Source of the DNA: Ghiorsea bivora | GTDB lineage: Bacteria > Pseudomonadota > Zetaproteobacteria > Mariprofundales > Mariprofundaceae | Assembly (NCBI RefSeq): GCF_000744415.1 | Contig: NZ_JQLW01000006.1 | Coordinates: forward strand, 1 to 64,000 | DNA length: 64,000 nt | Direction of reading: 5' to 3' | Shown: positions 1 to 6,563 of the stretch, in pieces | How the letters are laid out: the number at the start of each line of letters is the position of its first letter | Position numbering within the stretch: the stretch's first letter is position 1 | Notes under the pieces: generated by a model | The model's input: the letters and a program-made list of their open reading frames with translations, nothing else | Told to the model about the DNA's origin: nothing | The model's database searches: none | Made by a program: the position numbers and the translations under genes

Positions 1-243
1 AACTTCACCATGATCACCAATTAAACGCTTGCGGGAATAACCATTACGATGGTTATTTGTATCGCTACGCTCATGATGACCATAACCAAGATGTTCTTCC
101 ATCTCTGCACCAAGGGCTGTTTCAACCGTGAGTTTCGTTAATAGCTGACTAAGGCTCGATATGTCAGACTCAGTCTTCATATGCTTCGCCAACTCACTGG
201 CTAAGGCGACCAACTTTGGGTCATATTTGTCTTTCTTCTTCAT
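1..243 (-). CDS. IS256-family (mutator-type) transposase, N-terminal part, cut by the window edge
   Basis: The reverse strand reads from an ATG at 243 through 81 codons to the window edge with no stop. The protein starts MKKKDKYDPKLVALASELAK and contains ETALGAEMEEHLGY followed by NNHRNGYSRK, the usual N-terminal signature of IS256/mutator transposases (ExxxHLGY, then RNG). The catalytic DDE part would lie outside the window, so I cannot say whether the element is intact. It reads away from the neighbouring VOC gene, and its probable terminal repeat lies just upstream. Confidence 0.85.
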   Translation of the reverse strand, partial: MKKKDKYDPKLVALASELAKHMKTESDISSLSQLLTKLTVETALGAEMEEHLGYGHHERSDTNNHRNGYSRKRLIGDHGEV

Positions 244-280
244 TATAAATACTCCTGTCAGCATTCTAGCTGTTTGAAAT

Positions 281-307
281 ATTTACACAGTTGGATTTAC
301 AGTCTCC
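281..307. repeat. Probable terminal inverted repeat of the IS256-type element
   Basis: Read outward-in on the minus strand this begins GGAGACTGTAAATCC and continues AACTGTGTAAAT, the style of end known for IS256-family elements (GAGACTGTAAAT...TGTGTA). It lies about 40 bp upstream of the transposase start and 8 bp from the stop of the VOC gene. The second end and the target duplication are outside the window, so the exact boundary is inferred. Confidence 0.6.
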
Positions 308-315
308 ATTTTTAC

Positions 316-669
316 TTACTTATCTGACCACACGGCAAACTCATTACCCACAGGATCTTTAAAATGAAAACGTCGCCCACCGGGGAACATAAAAATGTCC
401 TTACAAATCATTCCACCCGCATCTTGTGCTTCACCCTGAGTCTGCTCCAAATCAGCACTATACAAGACCACCAATACACTGCCCTGATCTATAGAAACAG
501 TTTCACTTGATTGATAAAAAACACCATCTATTCCTGCATCAACAAAAGCGGTGTATTCAGGTCCATAATCTTTAAATGACCAGCCAAACACTTGGCTAAA
601 AAAGTTTTTACTAACCAATATATCTTTACTCGGAATTTCCAAGTAATTAATCTTATGTTGCACACGCAT
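316..669 (-). CDS. VOC-family (glyoxalase/bleomycin-resistance fold) protein
   Basis: A 117-residue single-domain protein, the usual size of one vicinal-oxygen-chelate unit. The N-terminus (NYLEIPSKDILVSKNFFSQV, then FGWSFKDYG) and the C-terminal DPVGNEFAVWSDK match the VOC pattern of a beta strand, a helix and a closing DPxGNxxxLW-type motif. Such proteins are metal-dependent lyases, dioxygenases or binding proteins and the substrate cannot be predicted here. The gene is downstream of the DUF188 gene (2 bp between them) and probably shares its transcript. Start ATG at 669. Confidence 0.8.
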   Translation of the reverse strand: MRVQHKINYLEIPSKDILVSKNFFSQVFGWSFKDYGPEYTAFVDAGIDGVFYQSSETVSIDQGSVLVVLYSADLEQTQGEAQDAGGMICKDIFMFPGGRRFHFKDPVGNEFAVWSDK

Positions 670-671
670 AA

Positions 672-1142
672 CTAACCTCCCTGTTTACGGTATCGGGTTA
701 AAATCTTGTCCAACTGATTGGCAAAAGTTTGTCTATCTGCATGACTAAATGCAGCCTGCCCACCTGTAACCACGCCGCTACCTCTAAGTTCATCCATAAA
801 ATTACGCATGGTCAGCTGTGCTTTAATCGTTTCCGGCGAAAACAAACTTCCACGTGGACTTAATGCCAAACCTCCTTTCTTAATCACATCTGCAGCCAAG
901 GGTACATCCGCCGTAATCACCAAATCCTTTCCCTTTAAATGCTCTACAATCCAAGCATCAGCAACATCAGCCCCACTATCTACCTTCACACTAAAAATAT
1001 AAGTCGACTTGGGCACTTGCATTTTACTGTTGGCAACCAAAGTTGTTGTGATTTGTGTACGCTCTGCAGCACGAAATAACATCTCTTTCACAGGCACAGG
1101 GCATGCATCGGCATCTACCCAAATTTTCATAGACTCACTCAT
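672..1142 (-). CDS. YaiI/YqxD family protein (DUF188)
   Basis: 156 residues. [20 protein letters not shown] near the start and [14 protein letters not shown] in the middle are hallmarks of the YaiI/YqxD (DUF188) family, a PIN-like fold of unknown function with conserved acidic residues. The later segments [11 protein letters not shown] and [18 protein letters not shown] are also typical. Two starts are possible: the ATG at 1142, or the ATG at 1130, which has a GAGTGAG sequence in front of it and matches the usual family N-terminus better. The first ATG is only 8 bp from the MITE at 1150. Confidence 0.88.
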   Translation of the reverse strand: MSESMKIWVDADACPVPVKEMLFRAAERTQITTTLVANSKMQVPKSTYIFSVKVDSGADVADAWIVEHLKGKDLVITADVPLAADVIKKGGLALSPRGSLFSPETIKAQLTMRNFMDELRGSGVVTGGQAAFSHADRQTFANQLDKILTRYRKQGG

Positions 1143-1149
1143 TTGCTAA

Positions 1150-1209
1150 AAAAGGTCTAAATAAGTCTGGACAAAGCAGGTTGTGGTTCATGATTTATTC
1201 AGATCTTCC
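1150..1209. mobile_element. Short MITE-like element (60 bp), CTAA target duplication
   Basis: The element lies between two CTAA direct repeats (1146-1149 and 1210-1213). Its right end, read inward, is GGAAGATCTGAATAAATCA. The left end, AAAAGGTCTAAATAAG, is a degenerate mirror of it. The GGAAGNNCTGAATAA-type end and the YTAR target duplication are as in the IS5 subgroup (E. coli IS5 starts GGAAGGTGCGAATAAG). No room for a transposase. It forms the 3' end of the DUF2164 gene. Related copies are at 20710-20869, 40306-40455 and 46500-46562. Confidence 0.7.
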
Positions 1210-1451
1210 CTAAATGTCGTTGGTTTTTCAAGCTCATAAATAGCATCTTGAATCACATCCAAACGCTCAGCCAATACCGCTTGTGCATCCAATAAACCAC
1301 GGTTATAAAAAGAACTTCCCACCTCGGTTGCGAAAAAGTCCAACACAGCCTCTGCCTCAAACTGCCCTAAATCTTGATCCAGTTCTTGATCAAAATAACG
1401 CTTAATTTTATGCACCAATACTTCTTTTTCACCATCAGAAAATGCAATCAA
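1188..1451 (-). CDS. DUF2164 family protein, C-terminus rewritten by a MITE
   Basis: 87 residues. The core (KIKRYFDQELDQDLGQFEAE, then AVLDFFATEVGSSFYNRGLLDAQA) matches DUF2164, a small family of unknown function. Translation appears to start at TTG (1451), preceded by a strong GAGGGG ribosome-binding site; the family N-terminus fits this start and no upstream ATG exists. The gene begins 3 bp after the methyltransferase stop, so it is probably translationally coupled. The last seven residues (REDLNKS) and the stop codon are read from the MITE at 1150-1209, so the native C-terminus has been replaced. Confidence 0.85.
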   Translation of the reverse strand: MIAFSDGEKEVLVHKIKRYFDQELDQDLGQFEAEAVLDFFATEVGSSFYNRGLLDAQAVLAERLDVIQDAIYELEKPTTFREDLNKS

Positions 1452-1454
1452 GAT

Positions 1455-2066
1455 TTATCCCCTCTCTGCTTTGCGCGCCATAACAAGAAAAATGGGATAT
1501 GCATTATCATCTTTATAAACGGTTGTTACCGTTTCAAAATGCACATCGAGGAAGCCAGCTTGCTCTAATTTCTTTTGTAGCGCACTTCGCTCAAATCCAT
1601 CATGAAACACCCCTTCAATATCCGCAGGATGAAAACTTCCATCTTCCGCATCTAAGTCTGCCAAAGCCACCCTTCCATCATCTTTCAAATGTTCATAAAA
1701 GCTTTGCAACAAAACATCTGTATCTTGCACATGGTGCATAGCCATAGCGCTCACAATCACATCAAACTTCTCATCAATGGGACAATCTAAAATATCCTGA
1801 CAAACCGTAGTCACTTTGCCCTGCAACTCAGGTTTAGCTGCCAATCGTTCCAACATCGAAGGCGAAATATCCACTGCCGCAATACTTTGCACATGTGGCG
1901 CAATGGCTGAGCAAATCAACCCCGTACCCGCGCCAAAATCCATCACATGATGTTGTTTCTCAAAACCAACCTTTTGCACCATCGCTCCACCAATCGCTTG
2001 GGAAAGCATCTGCTTCATATCACCCTTATCCCAATCACCCGCTTTGTTTTCAAATAAATCTGTCAT
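1455..2066 (-). CDS. Class I SAM-dependent methyltransferase
   Basis: 203 residues. HHVMDFGAGTGLICSAIAPH is the glycine-rich SAM-binding motif I. AAVDIS supplies the acidic motif II, and FDVIVSAMAMHHVQDTDVLL is motif III of the ubiE/methyltransf_11 type. The substrate cannot be told from sequence. The ATG at 2066 follows the TAA of the upstream amidotransferase directly, so the two are almost certainly co-transcribed. Confidence 0.85.
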   Translation of the reverse strand: MTDLFENKAGDWDKGDMKQMLSQAIGGAMVQKVGFEKQHHVMDFGAGTGLICSAIAPHVQSIAAVDISPSMLERLAAKPELQGKVTTVCQDILDCPIDEKFDVIVSAMAMHHVQDTDVLLQSFYEHLKDDGRVALADLDAEDGSFHPADIEGVFHDGFERSALQKKLEQAGFLDVHFETVTTVYKDDNAYPIFLVMARKAERG

Positions 2067-2786
2067 TTACGCTCCTAATGCCTTCAATACTTTAACCATG
2101 CTTTGATTTAAACGGCTAAACCGTTGTTGATCAGCAAGCATTTCCTTTGCCAACTGCACATAACTGTTTTGCTTCGACAAACTGGCATCCAGTTCATCAC
2201 CACAGTTTTCTATCAATGCAGCAGCTGATTCAGGCGTGGTTTCTAGATGAAACTGCAAACCCAATACCCGATTATCATAAATAAAACCTTGGTTAGCGCA
2301 TGCTTCACTCGCCCCCAAAGCTTTCACGCCTGCTGGCACATCAAAGGTATCCCCATGCCAATGGAAAGCTTCGAAGGTTTGAGGAAACACCCCATCCAGC
2401 ACTGTTTCCTGTAATTCAGGCGAGCATTGAATATCAAACCAGCCGATTTCCTTACGTTTGCTTGCATACACTGCTCTTTTATCTCCTGAACCACCCATGA
2501 CATCAGCAATCAACTGCGCCCCCAAACACACACCCAACACCGTTTTACCCGCATCAATAGCTTGTTTGATAAAAACCTTCTCAGTTTGTAACCATGAATA
2601 CTCATCATAGTCATAAATACCCATGGGGCCACCCATGGCAATCAACCAATCAAATGTATCCACACTTGGCAAATGCTCACCAGCATACAGCCTCGTCACA
2701 CTTAAATCATGACCCTGAGCTTGCAAATAAGGCTGTATCGCCCCTAACCCTTCAAAAGCTACATGTTGGATATAATGTACACGCAT
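2067..2786 (-). CDS. Class I glutamine amidotransferase-like protein (GuaA-N type)
   Basis: 239 residues. WLIAMGGPMGIYD forms the oxyanion region. VLGVCLGAQLIADVMGG holds the nucleophilic cysteine in a GxCLGxQ elbow, and LGLQFHLETTPE supplies the catalytic histidine and glutamate. This is the GMP-synthase amidotransferase-like family that occurs as a stand-alone protein; the acceptor is unknown. A TTG precedes the chosen ATG at 2786 but adds only one residue. First gene of a short minus-strand operon with the methyltransferase and DUF2164 genes. Confidence 0.85.
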   Translation of the reverse strand: MRVHYIQHVAFEGLGAIQPYLQAQGHDLSVTRLYAGEHLPSVDTFDWLIAMGGPMGIYDYDEYSWLQTEKVFIKQAIDAGKTVLGVCLGAQLIADVMGGSGDKRAVYASKRKEIGWFDIQCSPELQETVLDGVFPQTFEAFHWHGDTFDVPAGVKALGASEACANQGFIYDNRVLGLQFHLETTPESAAALIENCGDELDASLSKQNSYVQLAKEMLADQQRFSRLNQSMVKVLKALGA

Positions 2787-2806
2787 CAAACTACCCTCAC
2801 ACAGCT

Positions 2807-3166
2807 TTAATGATTATATTTCTCAGCAAGTTTAGCAAAGCGTTTGCACTCTGCCGTTTCATTTTGCATAGCATCGCAGCTTTGTTTCTCCAAGCTTTGA
2901 TAACATGCCAATGCAGGCTGATACAAATCATGATTTTTTACAGCCCTATCATAATTATCCACCATATCCAAACACAAGTAATCCAAAGATTGCTCCATCA
3001 TTTGCAACGTACCTGCTGGCATACTTTGCATATTCTGAGCACTCATCTGCGCCTTGGTACACTGTTTCAACTTTTCGCAATACCCTTTTAAGCTATCTGC
3101 CAGCTCATCGGCAAATACTGGTTGTGTAAACAACAATAACATCAAACTTAATATGATCTTCTTCAT
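2807..3166 (-). CDS. Small secreted cysteine-rich protein of unknown function
   Basis: 119 residues from the ATG at 3166, which has GGGAGTAGGG in front of it. A TTG 18 bp upstream is open but lacks a ribosome-binding site. MKKIILSLMLLLFTQPVFA is a clear signal peptide with cleavage after VFA. The mature part carries six cysteines (YC, QC, LC, AC, SC, EC), suggesting up to three disulfides in a helical periplasmic protein. I recognise no family. It ends 20 bp before the amidotransferase gene and may belong to its transcript. Confidence 0.7.
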   Translation of the reverse strand: MKKIILSLMLLLFTQPVFADELADSLKGYCEKLKQCTKAQMSAQNMQSMPAGTLQMMEQSLDYLCLDMVDNYDRAVKNHDLYQPALACYQSLEKQSCDAMQNETAECKRFAKLAEKYNH

Positions 3167-3450
3167 GTTCCCTACTCCCTTCAAACAGCAAAATACTTAT
3201 GATTACCACCATAAGCATGGCTACCTCTAGTTCACACCCTGATACAATCAAAGAAACAAGCAAAGCACAATCCAAAATTGACAATATCCATGTTTATAGC
3301 TTATATAAGGTATTATCAGGGGTGGGAGCAACAATCCTCTTTTACTGTTTAATATTCAATATAATGGAAAATATATCCACCTATAGAAATCAATAATGTG
3401 GAATTTTTTATTGCTCCTGTATAGTTAGTTAAGGTAATAAGGGGCTACTC
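3167..3450. other. Intergenic stretch with one doubtful small reading frame
   Basis: This gap separates divergent genes. It contains a 65-codon open frame on the plus strand (3199-3396) with one hydrophobic segment (LSGVGATILFYCLIFNI), but no ribosome-binding site precedes its ATG and nothing resembles a known family. I do not call it a gene. The sequence TTGCTC...TAATAA at about 3410-3440 could be a weak promoter for the gene at 3451. Confidence 0.35.
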
Positions 3451-4143
3451 ATGAAAACAAAATCAAAATTAGTATTTCTTGAACTCATTACTAGTCTATT
3501 TGGGTGGATCTGGATTGGCGCATCAATAATAGCACTGTATTCTCTTATCGTAGCTCTATTCTCTGATGGTACATGGTCTCAGTTTTTCTGGGCATTGGGT
3601 GCAAGTATTATTGCAAAATGGCTTACAAGAGGCTTCGAAGATAACAGGGAACGAATTGCGTATGAAGCCAAGTTAGTAAATGAGGGGTATTCGGTTGAAG
3701 AAGCGGGGCAAATATGGTTTCAGCAGTATTCCAAAACATCTGAATCAGGCAACCAATCAAATGACTTAATGGCTATTATTCAGGCATACGGAAAAGCAAT
3801 AGAAACATCGGCTCCTTCTCCTAGTTGTGTAGCCGACGAAAACAAACTTCCCTATCCAAAAAATAAAATCAAAAAAGCCATAATTGCTGGATTACGCAGC
3901 ACTGAAGATCCTCAAATAAAAGAGCACCTCAAGATCAGTTATATTCAGCTAGCTGATTGGCAAAAGGATGTTGGGGAATTAGATCAAGGCTTTAATCTAA
4001 CGAATATCGATATAAACCAAGATACAGAGTCTCTTGCTAAAGCGGTTCTAAAACAACCATCTTCTTCAAGAAATTGGGCTACAATTACACAGAAAGAGCA
4101 AGAAATTCTAAAGCAAGAATTGCAGGACTTGGGTCTGTGGTAA
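3451..4143 (+). CDS. Hypothetical membrane-anchored protein
   Basis: 230 residues, family not recognised. The N-terminus has two hydrophobic segments (about residues 8-36, LVFLELITSLFGWIWIGASI onward, and 42-57, SQFFWALGASIIAKWL), followed by a charged cytoplasmic-looking region of about 170 residues with a proline break (about residues 120-140) and a glutamine/glutamate-rich C-terminus. The start has AAGGGGCTACTC before ATG. It lies beside IS30 debris and a toxin-antitoxin pair, so it is probably accessory. Confidence 0.6.
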   Translation: MKTKSKLVFLELITSLFGWIWIGASIIALYSLIVALFSDGTWSQFFWALGASIIAKWLTRGFEDNRERIAYEAKLVNEGYSVEEAGQIWFQQYSKTSESGNQSNDLMAIIQAYGKAIETSAPSPSCVADENKLPYPKNKIKKAIIAGLRSTEDPQIKEHLKISYIQLADWQKDVGELDQGFNLTNIDINQDTESLAKAVLKQPSSSRNWATITQKEQEILKQELQDLGLW

Positions 4144-4168
4144 AAGTCCCAATAAGAAAACGGTGAAT

Positions 4169-4411
4169 TCAAGTTCCAAGTGCACCACGTTTAGCCGCAT
4201 TGAAGACCTCATGAGGTGTTCGATAGTTGAGGCACTTTCTGGGTCGATGATTAATCTTTCGCACAGCTTGAGCAAGCATTTCATCAGTCATATTTTTAAA
4301 GCTGGTGCCTTTAGGGAAATATTGGCGTAACAATCCATTCGTATTTTCATTTAAACCCCGCTGCCATTTTACTGGACCACTACAGTCTTCATTTCTAGGC
4401 TTGTGGTGCAC
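4169..4411 (-). pseudogene. IS30-family transposase, C-terminal remnant
   Basis: The frame encodes RGLNENTNGLLRQYFPKGTS, then INHRPRKCLNYRTPHEVF, the highly conserved C-terminal end of IS30 transposases, including the last catalytic glutamate (N-E-N). The residues before KWQRG do not match the family, so homology starts near 4375 and the N-terminal two thirds are missing. It therefore cannot be active. The fragment is bounded by a 12-bp inverted repeat (4177-4188 and 4403-4414). Confidence 0.85.
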
Positions 4412-4414
4412 TTG
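4177..4414. repeat. 12-bp perfect inverted repeat around the IS30 remnant
   Basis: CAAGTGCACCAC at 4177-4188 is the exact reverse complement of GTGGTGCACTTG at 4403-4414. The first copy lies in the last codons of the transposase remnant, the second just upstream of the recognisable transposase homology. It could mark a rearrangement that deleted the body of the element, or be part of an IS30 end. Confidence 0.5.
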
Positions 4415-4481
4415 CTAGTTGGGTTCACCAACTCTCTCGGAGCAAACGGGGTCAGTGCTTGATTCGCGTATTTCTGTTATC

Positions 4482-4548
4482 TTATTCAATCACCCAACCC
4501 TGCTTGGCTTTGAAGCTTTAGTGAAACCCATACTTTAAGATATAGCCA
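4482..4548 (-). pseudogene. Decayed copy of the hflX 3' end
   Basis: Read on the minus strand, this gives WLYLKVWVSLKLQSQ, then after a 2-nt shift QGWVIE and a TAA stop. The real hflX 735 bp downstream ends WLQIKVRISPKFQSQ then VQDWVVKG and a TAA stop. Residue pattern and stop position correspond. Upstream of the tryptophan codon the similarity stops, so only about 67 bp remain. It is either the scar of an insertion or recombination event at the hflX 3' end or the relic of a second hflX-like gene. Confidence 0.65.
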
Positions 4549-4585
4549 TTTACCCTATTACATAAACATACCTTTTGAGATATGA

Positions 4586-4615
4586 TTGCAATAGGCACAC
4601 AAATTGTGCTATCCT
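4586..4615 (+). promoter_or_regulatory. Candidate promoter and operator of the toxin-antitoxin pair
   Basis: TTGCAA (4586-4591) and TATCCT (4610-4615) are separated by 18 bp and fit a sigma-70-type promoter moderately well. Between them lies GCACA-CAAAT-TGTGC (4595-4609), a perfect 5-bp inverted repeat that could bind the CopG-type antitoxin, as autoregulation by the antitoxin is normal for such modules. The -10 ends only 7 bp before the toxin ATG, so a transcript from here would be nearly leaderless. Confidence 0.4.
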
Positions 4616-4622
4616 CCCTCTT

Positions 4623-4901
4623 ATGAAACCCATCAACTGGAATCCCGACAAAAATCGCAAGCTTATTGAAGAGCGAGGTGTTTCATTTGAAGATATTATT
4701 TTTTCTCTTCAGTCAGGTTGTTTGCTTGATGATATTTCGCACCCGAACCAAGAGAAGTATTCCCACCAACGGGTGTTTATCGTTGCAATCGACGATTACG
4801 CATATTTGGTGCCCTATATTGAAAATGACGAGGAAATATTTCTTAAAACCGTAGTGCCAAGCAGAAAAGCGACAAAACAGCACCTTGGAGGAAAAACATG
4901 A
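4623..4901 (+). CDS. BrnT-like toxin of a type II toxin-antitoxin pair
   Basis: 92 residues from the ATG at 4623. INWNPDKNRKLIEERGVSFE, then FLKTVVPSRKATKQHL, are the conserved ends of the BrnT-type RNase-fold toxins (WxxxKxxxxxxxxGVSF and the SxRKAxxxE/H motif). The upstream in-frame ATG at 4575 precedes the likely promoter and is rejected. No ribosome-binding site is visible before 4623. The stop overlaps the antitoxin start by 4 bp (ATGA), as expected of a coupled toxin-first module. Confidence 0.75.
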   Translation: MKPINWNPDKNRKLIEERGVSFEDIIFSLQSGCLLDDISHPNQEKYSHQRVFIVAIDDYAYLVPYIENDEEIFLKTVVPSRKATKQHLGGKT

Positions 4902-5188
4902 AAAAGGTCAAATTAAACAAAGAAGAACAAGACATTCTCAATGCTTACGAGTCTGGTGAATTTGAATCTGTGATGACGGATGAGCGGAAAGAATCTATTG
5001 AGCAGATAGCTGCCGCCACTTTCAAAAAAGATAAGCGAATCAATATAAGATTATCTGGAAGGGATTTATCCGCAATTCAGAGAAGAGCTTTGGAAGAAGG
5101 TATTCCCTATCAAACATTAGTGACTAGCATTTTGCATAAGTATGTTTCAGGTAGTCTGTATGATGCCACAGCTAATAAAAGCAACTAA
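4898..5188 (+). CDS. CopG/BrnA-like antitoxin
   Basis: 96 residues. The C-terminal half, DKRINIRLSGRDLSAIQRRA followed by LEEGIPYQTLVTSILHKYVSG, is a ribbon-helix-helix domain with the usual RINIRLS beta strand and a G-[IV]-P-Y-Q-T-L turn. The N-terminal half (EEQDILNAYESGEFESV) is the part expected to wrap the toxin. It has a strong GGAGG ribosome-binding site, in contrast to the toxin, which would favour antitoxin excess. It should neutralise the toxin and repress the shared promoter. Confidence 0.78.
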   Translation: MKKVKLNKEEQDILNAYESGEFESVMTDERKESIEQIAAATFKKDKRINIRLSGRDLSAIQRRALEEGIPYQTLVTSILHKYVSGSLYDATANKSN

Positions 5189-5201
5189 CTGATGCTAGGC
5201 G

Positions 5202-6494
5202 TTAACCTTTCACCACCCAATCTTGCACTTGGCTTTGAAATTTGGGTGAAATCCGCACTTTAATTTGTAGCCACTCATCATCAGCTTGCTGAGATAACAC
5301 TAGGCCGTGCTCATGACACCAAGCAAGGGTTTTACCATCGGCGATGGGTAGTTTGAGGGCAAGTTCAACCATATTTTGCTCACTCCACTTGGCAAGCAAT
5401 GTCATCAAATCATCCATGCCTTGACCTGTAATTGCAGACAATGCAATGCGCGAACCATCAATATCTTCACGAATGGTAGTGGTCACTTGTGGAGCCAAAT
5501 CAATCTTGTTTAACACTTCCACAATCGGTGGCGCATGATCACCATCTAGCCCAAGTTCTTTTAGGGTTTCAATTACTACAGCTTTATGATTAGGGCTTTC
5601 AGGGTCTGAAATATCACGCACATGTAAAATCAAATCGGCTTCAATCACTTCTTCCAAAGTAGCGCGAAAAGCATTCACCAGCTCATGGGGCAATTCTTGT
5701 ACAAAACCCACAGTGTCCGACATCATCAAAGTAACACTGTTGGGCAGCTTAATTTGCCTCAGCGTGGGGTCTAATGTAGCAAATAATTGGTCGGCAACAT
5801 AAGCATCGGCTTGGGTGATTTTATTAAATAATGTGGATTTACCAGCATTGGTATAACCCACCAATGCCACAGTTAATACATCCCTACGTTTACGACCTTC
5901 ACGTTGAGTTGCCCGCATTTGACGTACTTTGGCGAGGTCTTGCTCAATGCGTTTGATGCTATCGCGAATCATACGTTTATCCAGCTCCAGTTGACGCTCA
6001 CCAGGGCCACCCATAAAACCAACACCACCACGTTGCCGCTCAAGATGTGTCCAAGTGCGAACCAACCTACTGATTTGATAGTTAAGGCTAGCAAGCTCCA
6101 CTTGCATCACCCCTTCCCTTGTTTGGGCTCTTGCGCCAAAGATTTCCAGAATCAAACCTGTTCTATCAATCACTTTACAATTAAAAGCTGTTTCAAGATT
6201 ACGCTGTTGAATGGGTGATAATTGATGGTCCACAAACACCACGGCAGCTTCATGAATTTCAACACGCCGTGCAATATCTTTGGCTTGCCCTGAACCTATC
6301 AATGTGGCGGGCAATGCTCGGCGCACATTCATCAACACCGATTCTTCCAACGGACAACCCAACGACAAAACCAAACGTTCAAACTCTTCAAATCGAGACT
6401 TACTCGCCGCATCACCCCAGCGCATTTCGGCAAGCCGAGGATGCAGCGCAATCACTTTGTCTTGTTGATGTTCCGTTTCTGTCAGTTCGCTCAT
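5202..6494 (-). CDS. hflX: Ribosome-associated GTPase HflX
   Basis: 430 residues, the normal length. The N-terminal HflX domain (about 25-195) contains GGVGFMGGPGERQLELDKR. The GTPase domain has G1 GYTNAGKS (213-220), G3 DTVGF (260-264) and G4 NKID. HflX binds the large ribosomal subunit and splits stalled ribosomes, notably after heat stress. No hfq lies upstream, unlike in enterobacteria. A decayed copy of its last codons lies at 4482-4548. It is divergent from regB. Confidence 0.95.
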   Translation of the reverse strand: MSELTETEHQQDKVIALHPRLAEMRWGDAASKSRFEEFERLVLSLGCPLEESVLMNVRRALPATLIGSGQAKDIARRVEIHEAAVVFVDHQLSPIQQRNLETAFNCKVIDRTGLILEIFGARAQTREGVMQVELASLNYQISRLVRTWTHLERQRGGVGFMGGPGERQLELDKRMIRDSIKRIEQDLAKVRQMRATQREGRKRRDVLTVALVGYTNAGKSTLFNKITQADAYVADQLFATLDPTLRQIKLPNSVTLMMSDTVGFVQELPHELVNAFRATLEEVIEADLILHVRDISDPESPNHKAVVIETLKELGLDGDHAPPIVEVLNKIDLAPQVTTTIREDIDGSRIALSAITGQGMDDLMTLLAKWSEQNMVELALKLPIADGKTLAWCHEHGLVLSQQADDEWLQIKVRISPKFQSQVQDWVVKG

Positions 6495-6563
6495 GAATAC
6501 CCTTAAAATTTATCTGTTTATTGACAAGCCTGCCTTTATCAGCCCATGCTTTAGCGCACAAGT

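Noticed and set aside
836-850. Shared sequence CGAAAACAAACTTCC at about 836 and 3838
   Set aside because: Both lie in unrelated genes and the similarity does not extend; chance.
2594-3091. 165-codon frame on the plus strand
   Set aside because: Antisense to the amidotransferase and the secreted protein genes, both of which have clear motifs; a shadow frame.
3199-3396. 65-codon plus-strand frame with one hydrophobic segment
   Set aside because: No ribosome-binding site, no family resemblance and located in a divergent intergenic gap; not enough to call a gene.
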